Program-made: the position numbers and the translations under genes
The notes under the pieces: generated by a model
The model's input: only the letters and a program-made list of their open reading frames with translations
Databases searched by the model: none
Told to the model about the DNA's origin: nothing
Shown here: positions 58,276-64,000 of the stretch, in pieces
Position numbering within the stretch: position 1 is the first letter of the stretch
Layout: each line of letters starts with the position of its first letter
DNA from: Ashinkailepas kermadecensis
Taxonomy: Eukaryota > Arthropoda > Thecostraca > Neolepadidae
Length of the DNA: 64,000 nt
Assembly (NCBI GenBank): GCA_034440615.1
Contig: JAOTOM010004315.1
Span: 186,001-250,000, forward strand
Direction of reading: 5' to 3'

Positions 58276-59092
58276 CGTCTGCTTAGGGTATCACATAGGA
58301 GTCATCAATTCACGTTGGACAAGACAAGGTATAGGACAATCACCAACAAGTTTGCAGTCAAAGGCTGGCTGATCAATGGAATGACCTGGTAGTGTGCTGG
58401 GGATTTCCTCGTTGAATATGTGCGTGCATAAGAAGTAAGAAGGTATAAAACTAGGTTCGATGCATTCTTTAGTTCCAATAAGCTTATAGTTTAATTCTAA
58501 AATGTGCGGTGGGAAGAGGGAAAATTGGGTGGATAAAGTGGGATTCATACAGGTGAGTCACGCGAGGTCGAGTGAATAGGGTCAGATATGCTGGGGTATC
58601 GCGAGGTAGATAGGTATTCGTAAGTAGGTAGAATGTATAGGTATGATGGACATAGGTAGGTAGGTCGCGTGTGTTATGCGAATCGAGTGAATGTGGCTAG
58701 ATATGCGTGGGTAGATGGCCGTTGTTATTATTTGGGTTTCAAAGGCGCATCAACTGCACTGGTCATATAGCGCCCATAACTAGCTTATTCATGAAAACTC
58801 GTTACTAAAATCGTGGTAAAATGGTGTCATGCTGAGGTGTAACACCAGGCATACTGTCTCAGTTAAAACATGTTTTATAGGTAGATACGTATTGGTAAGT
58901 AGATAGGATGTATAGGTATGAATGGAATAGGCAGGCAGGATGTTGGTAGGTAGTTTCTTTGGAATTTCGGATACAGCATTGCTTGGGGTGCCTAGCATCT
59001 TTTTGTCTAGGCTTACAGTACCTTTTCTTTATATGCTTAACCTGGACGGACACCGGTGGCTCTTATTAATTGTTAGCATTTAATGACTTCAT
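58276..59092 (+). mobile_element. CR1/L2/Rex1-like LINE 3' fragment, with a nested I/LOA-type LINE 3' end
   Basis: 58281-58420 aligns with 53590-53720 (GTATCACATAGG, GATCAATGGAATGACCTGG). 58990-59090 aligns with the family 3' end (TCTAGGCTTACAGTACCTT, GGTGGCTCTTATTAA, TTTAATGACTTCATG). In the middle, 58722-58790 matches the 3' end of the I/LOA-type LINE (GCATCAACTGCACTGGTCAT, compare 50718-50740), flanked by two diverged copies of a 60-bp GTAGGTAG-rich segment (58606-58665 and 58877-58935). The whole unit separates two arms of the 29-bp satellite. Confidence 0.78.
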
Positions 59093-59920
59093 GGCCTCCC
59101 ACTCTGGACTATATCCAGCCTGACCTGCCACTCGGGACCATACCCTCTATGGCGTCCCACTCTGAACTATATCCAGCCTGACCTGCCACTCTGGACCCTC
59201 CATGGCGTCCCACTCTGGACTATATCCAGCCTGACCTGCCACTCTGGACCCTCCATGGCGTCCCACTCTGGACTATATCCAGCCTGACCTGCCACTCTGG
59301 ACCCTCCATGGCGTCCCACTCTGGACTATATCCAGCCTGACCTGCCACTCTGGATCATACCCTCTATGGCGTCCCACTCTGAACTATATCCAGCCTGACC
59401 TGCCACTCTGGACCCTCCATGGCGTCCCACTCTGGACTATATCCAGCCTGACCTGCCACTCTGGACAATACTCTCTATAGCCTCCCACTCCGGACTACAT
59501 CCAACCTGACCTGCCACTCTGGACCATACCCTCTATGGCGTCCCACTCTGGACTATATCCAGCCTGACCTGCCACTCTGGACCATATCCTCCATGGCGTC
59601 CCACTCTGGACTATATCCAGCCTGACCTGACACTCTGGACCATACCCTCCATGGCGTCCCACTCTGGACTATATCCAGCCTGACCTGCCACTCTGGACCA
59701 TACCCTCTATGGCGTCCCACTCTGGACTATATCCAGCCTGACCTGCCACTCTGGACCATATCCTCCATGGCGTCCCACTCTGGACTATATCCAGCCTGAC
59801 CTGCCACTCTGGACCATACCCTCCATAGCCTCCCACTCCGGACTATATCCAGCCTGACCTGCCACTCTGGACCATACCCTCTATGGCGTCCCACTCTGGA
59901 CTATTTCCAGCCTGACATGG
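59093..59920. repeat. 29-bp satellite, dimeric arm (58-bp higher-order unit), about 14 dimers
   Basis: Two diverged 29-bp monomers alternate: CTCTGGACTATATCCAGCCT-GACCTGCCA and CTCTGGACCATACCCTCCAT-GGCGTCCCA. Some dimers lack CATAC. The left arm across the LINE has the monomer form only. Confidence 0.94.
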
Positions 59921-60032
59921 TCTGAGATAATTCTGGTTTCCATGCTGTGCACGCGGAGCAGCGACGAAGATAAGAGCGGCACCTTAATTACTCCACGAAG
60001 AACTGACATACAGCACTTAATTAAGTCGCCGT

Positions 60033-60528
60033 CACTGCCAGCTCGAGACGGCCGTCACTGCCAGCTTGAGACGGCCGTCACTGCCAAACGGCCGTCTCTG
60101 CCAGCTCGAGACGGCCGTCACTGCCAGCTCGAGACGGCCGTCACTGCCAGCTTGAGACGGCCGTCACTGCCAGCTTGAGACGGCCGTCACTGCCAGCTCG
60201 AGACGGCCGTCACTGCCAGCTCGAGACGGCCGTCACTGCCAGCTTGAGACAGCCGTCACTGTCAGCTTGAGACGGCCGTCACTGCCAGCTTGAGACGGCC
60301 GTCACTGCCAGCTCGAGACGGCCGTCACTGCCAGCTCGAGACGGCCGTCACTGCCAGCTTGAGACAGCCGTCACTGTCAGCTTGAGACGGCCGTCACTGC
60401 CAGCTCGAGACGGCCGTCACTGCCAGCTGGAGACGGCCGTCACTGCCAGCTTGAGACGGCTGTCATTGCCAGCTTGAGACGGCCGTCACTGCCAGCTTGA
60501 GACGACCGTCACTGCCAGACGGCCGTGC
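60033..60528. repeat. 23-bp minisatellite, about 21 copies
   Basis: The unit is CTCGAGACGGCCGTCACTGC followed by CAG, with CTTGAG variants. Each unit contains the 10-bp palindrome GACGGCCGTC, and about half also contain CTCGAG. Confidence 0.95.
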
Positions 60529-61286
60529 TCAGACAGCCACCTGGAAAACTGTTATCTGGGACTTCGAGGCGGAACTAGAAATCCATTCAGACTGGCAATG
60601 TTCTGCGCACTCTGAGGAACAATGGTAACAATGGTAACAATGGTAACAATAGTAACAATGGTAAATGTGTTGGGTGCCAGCGTGAAATTAATGTGATGGA
60701 ATCAGATGTTGGCAACATCAACAATTCCACGAAGCCTCCACCTATGGAACTTAGCTGACAAGAATGAACACCATTGCATGGTACTGTTACGTCTTAGTTC
60801 TAAGTTCGTTCCATAAATACGTTGGAGGGGGAGGCTTTCTCATTAGATACCATGTAAAAAATGTTCATTAGAGAGTGGGTGATCGAACATGGGATGGGCT
60901 CGAACCCTCAAAGACATAGGAAGCTCCACTTTGTGGTCAGGAGGCCACATACTGAGACCTGACGAGATATTGTCGTGCGTCTGTGGTTGCCATGGCAACG
61001 AAATTCAGATCCAGATTCTATCCAGCAGTTGCTTCAGCGAGAAACAGTCCTTTTCAAGTCCATCAAGTATTCGTTATTCAGCAATATAACTCTGGGAGAA
61101 GAACCAACAGACACCGAAATTGGCCTCGACAGAACTGACGATAAGCACAAATAAAGAGCTCCCTTGTTTTGCAGCAGCGACAGGCTCAGTAAGCAACCGA
61201 ATCAAGAAGCTGTAAACAGCAGATGGAGAGACTCGCTACACAAAGGTGGTGGTGGTCCTCTCTCAGCACGAACCAGTCGAAGCGAT
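60529..61286. other. no gene recognised; AACAATGGT run at about 60615-60665
   Basis: A short GGTAACAAT repeat (about 5 copies) is present. The rest is unique with no domain seen. Confidence 0.45.
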
Positions 61287-61530
61287 CGAGAAGCAGGGGT
61301 AGATCCAGGAATTTCGATGGCGAGAGGGGCACGTGTCTGGAGGGGCGCCACCGATTGTGAAAATCTCAAGGGGAGGGGATTGCGATCAAGTGTCCTGGAA
61401 GGGCAATTTTCATACTCAGATGGGCACCTTCGGCTAAAGATTGAAAAGGGGTGCTCTCGAGCGCGCTAGATAGGCGCTGGAGAGGCACTTTTGTCCAGTC
61501 AGAGGGTCGCCGCGTCTGCACGGAGGTACA
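61287..61530. mobile_element. one-ended hAT-like MITE relative
   Basis: It begins CAGGGGTAGATCCAGGAATT and has a G-rich interior with GGGGTGCTCTCGAGC, which parallels GGGGGTGCACTCGAGC in the element at 22592-22875. No inverted right end was found. Confidence 0.4.
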
Positions 61531-61788
61531 TGTAAATGTTCCCTGTGTCTCGTCCCAGTCACATTCGGCCCTGTTGACAAGTCAGCTCGGATCAGTTCAG
61601 TTCAGTGTATTGCGTTTCCATACCAGAATAATTCGAGACCCGGATCGCCATCTCCGAACAGGCGATCTCGTCGGCTCCGATAAACACACCGCCAGCGGTC
61701 GGCGTCAGCGCTGCTCGGCTCAACACATCCTCGAGAAGGATTCGTAGGTATATTTACTAAGAGGGGAAGTGAGTTTAGTAGGTATATT

Positions 61789-61812
61789 TACTAAACTTCC
61801 GGAAGTTTAGTA
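61789..61812. promoter_or_regulatory. 24-bp perfect palindrome centred on an ETS-type site
   Basis: The palindrome is centred between 61800 and 61801 and contains ACTTCCGGAAGT, flanked symmetrically by TACTAA and TTAGTA. GTAGGTATATTTACTAA occurs twice just before it. The palindrome is seen directly; a regulatory role is speculative. Confidence 0.4.
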
Positions 61813-62335
<523 letters not shown>

Positions 62336-63002
62336 ATGCAAGTATAATATGGCTGCCGAAACCGGCGAGGGGCTTAATATCCGCGCGAAGATGATAGATT
62401 ACCGTCGGTAAATCCTGCGTTGGGATGGCTTCTCGGACCATCGTGTTGCATTTACCTTTGTCGGCAGCATGTGATCTCCGTACCCGTTCTTCACAGGCTA
62501 TATGCTGCCACTGCTGGTGAACGTCTCCATTACATCACCGGATGTTGGTGATCGGGCTGCCATACCGAGATGGACGACGGCCGCGTGCTGACGTGGGCGC
62601 TGACGGGCTGTGCTGTGCGTCAGACGCTAATCAGGAAGACCCGTCCATTATATATTGCTGATGTACTGCGATTTAAGACAATATATAACTGGTATTTTGT
62701 GCTATGTAGAGCATGTTTGTATGGGTCTGAACAGTCTGAACGCTCTAAATGGTCTGAATGCTGTTTGGGATAGGTATTCACTACTTTACTCTCTTCCCGC
62801 GCTGCCCACTCCTTAAGTCCCCGGGTTGGTCTCTGATTGACCGCATAGTAAATATGGCATATGGTCTCAGATTTCGTTATTTAATACGGTTCCTTATGGG
62901 CCCATCCAGCTGATGCTGCCAGTTCCAGTGCCGTCACATATCACCAAATGCTGCGATGCTTGAGCAGTGGGGGTCGGATCAATCTCATCAGCTTCGTGTT
63001 CG
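62336..63002. other. no gene recognised
   Basis: Unique sequence with a small ACGCTCTAAATGGTCTGAA duplication near 62728-62760. No domain seen. Confidence 0.4.
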
Positions 63003-63040
63003 CCGGTGCCCCTACCCTCTCCTGTAGGTAGGGGTACCGG
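63003..63040. repeat. 14-bp inverted repeat with a 10-nt loop
   Basis: CCGGTGCCCCTACC, loop CTCTCCTGTA, then GGTAGGGGTACCGG: one G-T pair, otherwise perfect. Function unknown. Confidence 0.8.
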
Positions 63041-64000
63041 GGAAGTTTTCAGGAAAGGAAAATGCTCCACGTACATTCGCAGGGGATACACATTTATGTT
63101 TTTTCCTAGATGGCAGAACAAAGTGGCCCAAATCCGGAGAGATATTGGTATTTTGGGGTATCCTTGGTTGATCGACCCAGTGCTGAGCCTCCTACTGATC
63201 TTACGATCCTACTCCCCTGGCTCAAGGGAACCATTTTGAGTCGGCGGCGACGTGATGATGATAATGATACTATAATGCCAGATGGATTGGGTCAGGCGAA
63301 GGGCAAGCGTTTTGGAATTGTCCCACCTTCCTCCATTTTTCTTAATAAGTCCGGGTTAGACCACTATGTTTTCTCAATGGAGCCCATTTTATTTATTGTT
63401 GCTTAGCAGTATTAGTGACGACTTAATTTTCCTCTAGAACAATTTAGAAATTGATACAATTAACCCGCTCTCCCCTACCTATCACTAAATCGTCCAAATC
63501 GCAGCAACGGCATGCGGCTAGCCTCCGGTTATGCGCGGAGACATAGTCAGCGTGCTGACCGCCGCTAGCGGGTCAGACTTACCGAGGCATGCTCCATTCG
63601 CCGACCGCTCCCCGCTCCCCACCAGTCATCAAAGGAAGCCGGAGGGAGGGACAAGTGAGCAAGAGGGACAAGAGGGAGTGTGTGCGGTCAAAGGACGACT
63701 TCGGAGGGATTGAACAGGAAGGGTGAGCGACATCCGTCATCAGCGACAGTTCAATGACCCAATTCAATGGAAGTCGAGGTATCGTTCCTAGTTAATTCCG
63801 CGACATGTAACAGGTAACCGACCCAGAGTGCACTAAACACACAATGAGTTCAGCCCTCTGATGACCGAGCTTAACCCAGCCTCTGTGAAGGGTTCATTCT
63901 AGACATGGCTGGATATTTCAGTTGGGTCGAGATGAGACGGACCTCCCTAGTTTCATGGAAGATCTTCGGTCATGATTATAGCGCACATGATCAGTAGTAA
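63041..64000. other. no gene recognised; element terminus near 63460
   Basis: CAATTAACCCGCTCTCCCCT at 63460-63479 resembles the right end of the candidate element at 44948-45718. A 98-codon frame at 63110-63406 (+) has no recognisable domain. No other signal to the window edge. Confidence 0.4.

Overview
This is a eukaryotic, invertebrate-type nuclear genomic window. It has no operons or bacterial signals, it carries LINE retrotransposons, tRNA-derived SINE-like units and hAT-like MITEs, and it is very rich in tandem repeats. The LINE families (an RNase H-bearing I/LOA-type and a CR1/L2/Rex1-like type) and a transposase-like protein I know from arthropods and cnidarians suggest an arthropod, perhaps a crustacean. 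The species is not identified.

Coding content is sparse. One convincing intact gene lies on the minus strand at 1120-2259: an apparently single-exon, Shaker-type voltage-gated potassium channel subunit of 379 residues. It has an intact selectivity filter but a depleted voltage sensor and a broken PVP hinge, as in 'silent' modifier subunits. The second real gene, at 45774-47443 (+), is a transposase-like zinc-binding protein interrupted by a one-base frameshift. All other recognisable coding sequence is decayed LINE.

Layout. 0-2.9 kb: Kv gene and a GC-rich minisatellite. 2.9-6.1 kb: LINE fragments, a 17-bp and a 24-bp array, each holding a hAT-like MITE. 6.7-9.7 kb: a CR1-like LINE that splits a 24-bp array. 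10.1-15.4 kb: a 34-bp satellite of about 157 copies. 15.5-18.7 kb: 36-, 20- and 42-bp arrays with a second copy of the same LINE inside the 20-bp array. 24.4-31.1 kb: 43-bp, 27-bp, 10-bp, 17-bp and 28-bp arrays. 31.7-33.9 kb: a 35-bp satellite with composite units. 34-39.7 kb: eight or more short minisatellites and a tRNA-like unit. 41.7-44.5, 47.65-48.6 and 50.7-55.85 kb: I/LOA-type LINE copies, the last with a 15-bp target-site duplication and a CR1-like LINE nested inside it. 44.9-45.7 kb: an inverted-repeat element just upstream of the transposase-like gene. 57.3-59.9 kb: a 29-bp satellite, monomeric on one side of a LINE remnant and dimeric (58 bp) on the other. 60.0-60.5 kb: a 23-bp array. 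60.5-64 kb: no recognisable gene.

By hand tally, tandem repeats fill roughly one third of the window. More than thirty unrelated unit sequences are present, and several have arisen inside transposons. Many periods are multiples of three, which produces long open reading frames that are not genes.
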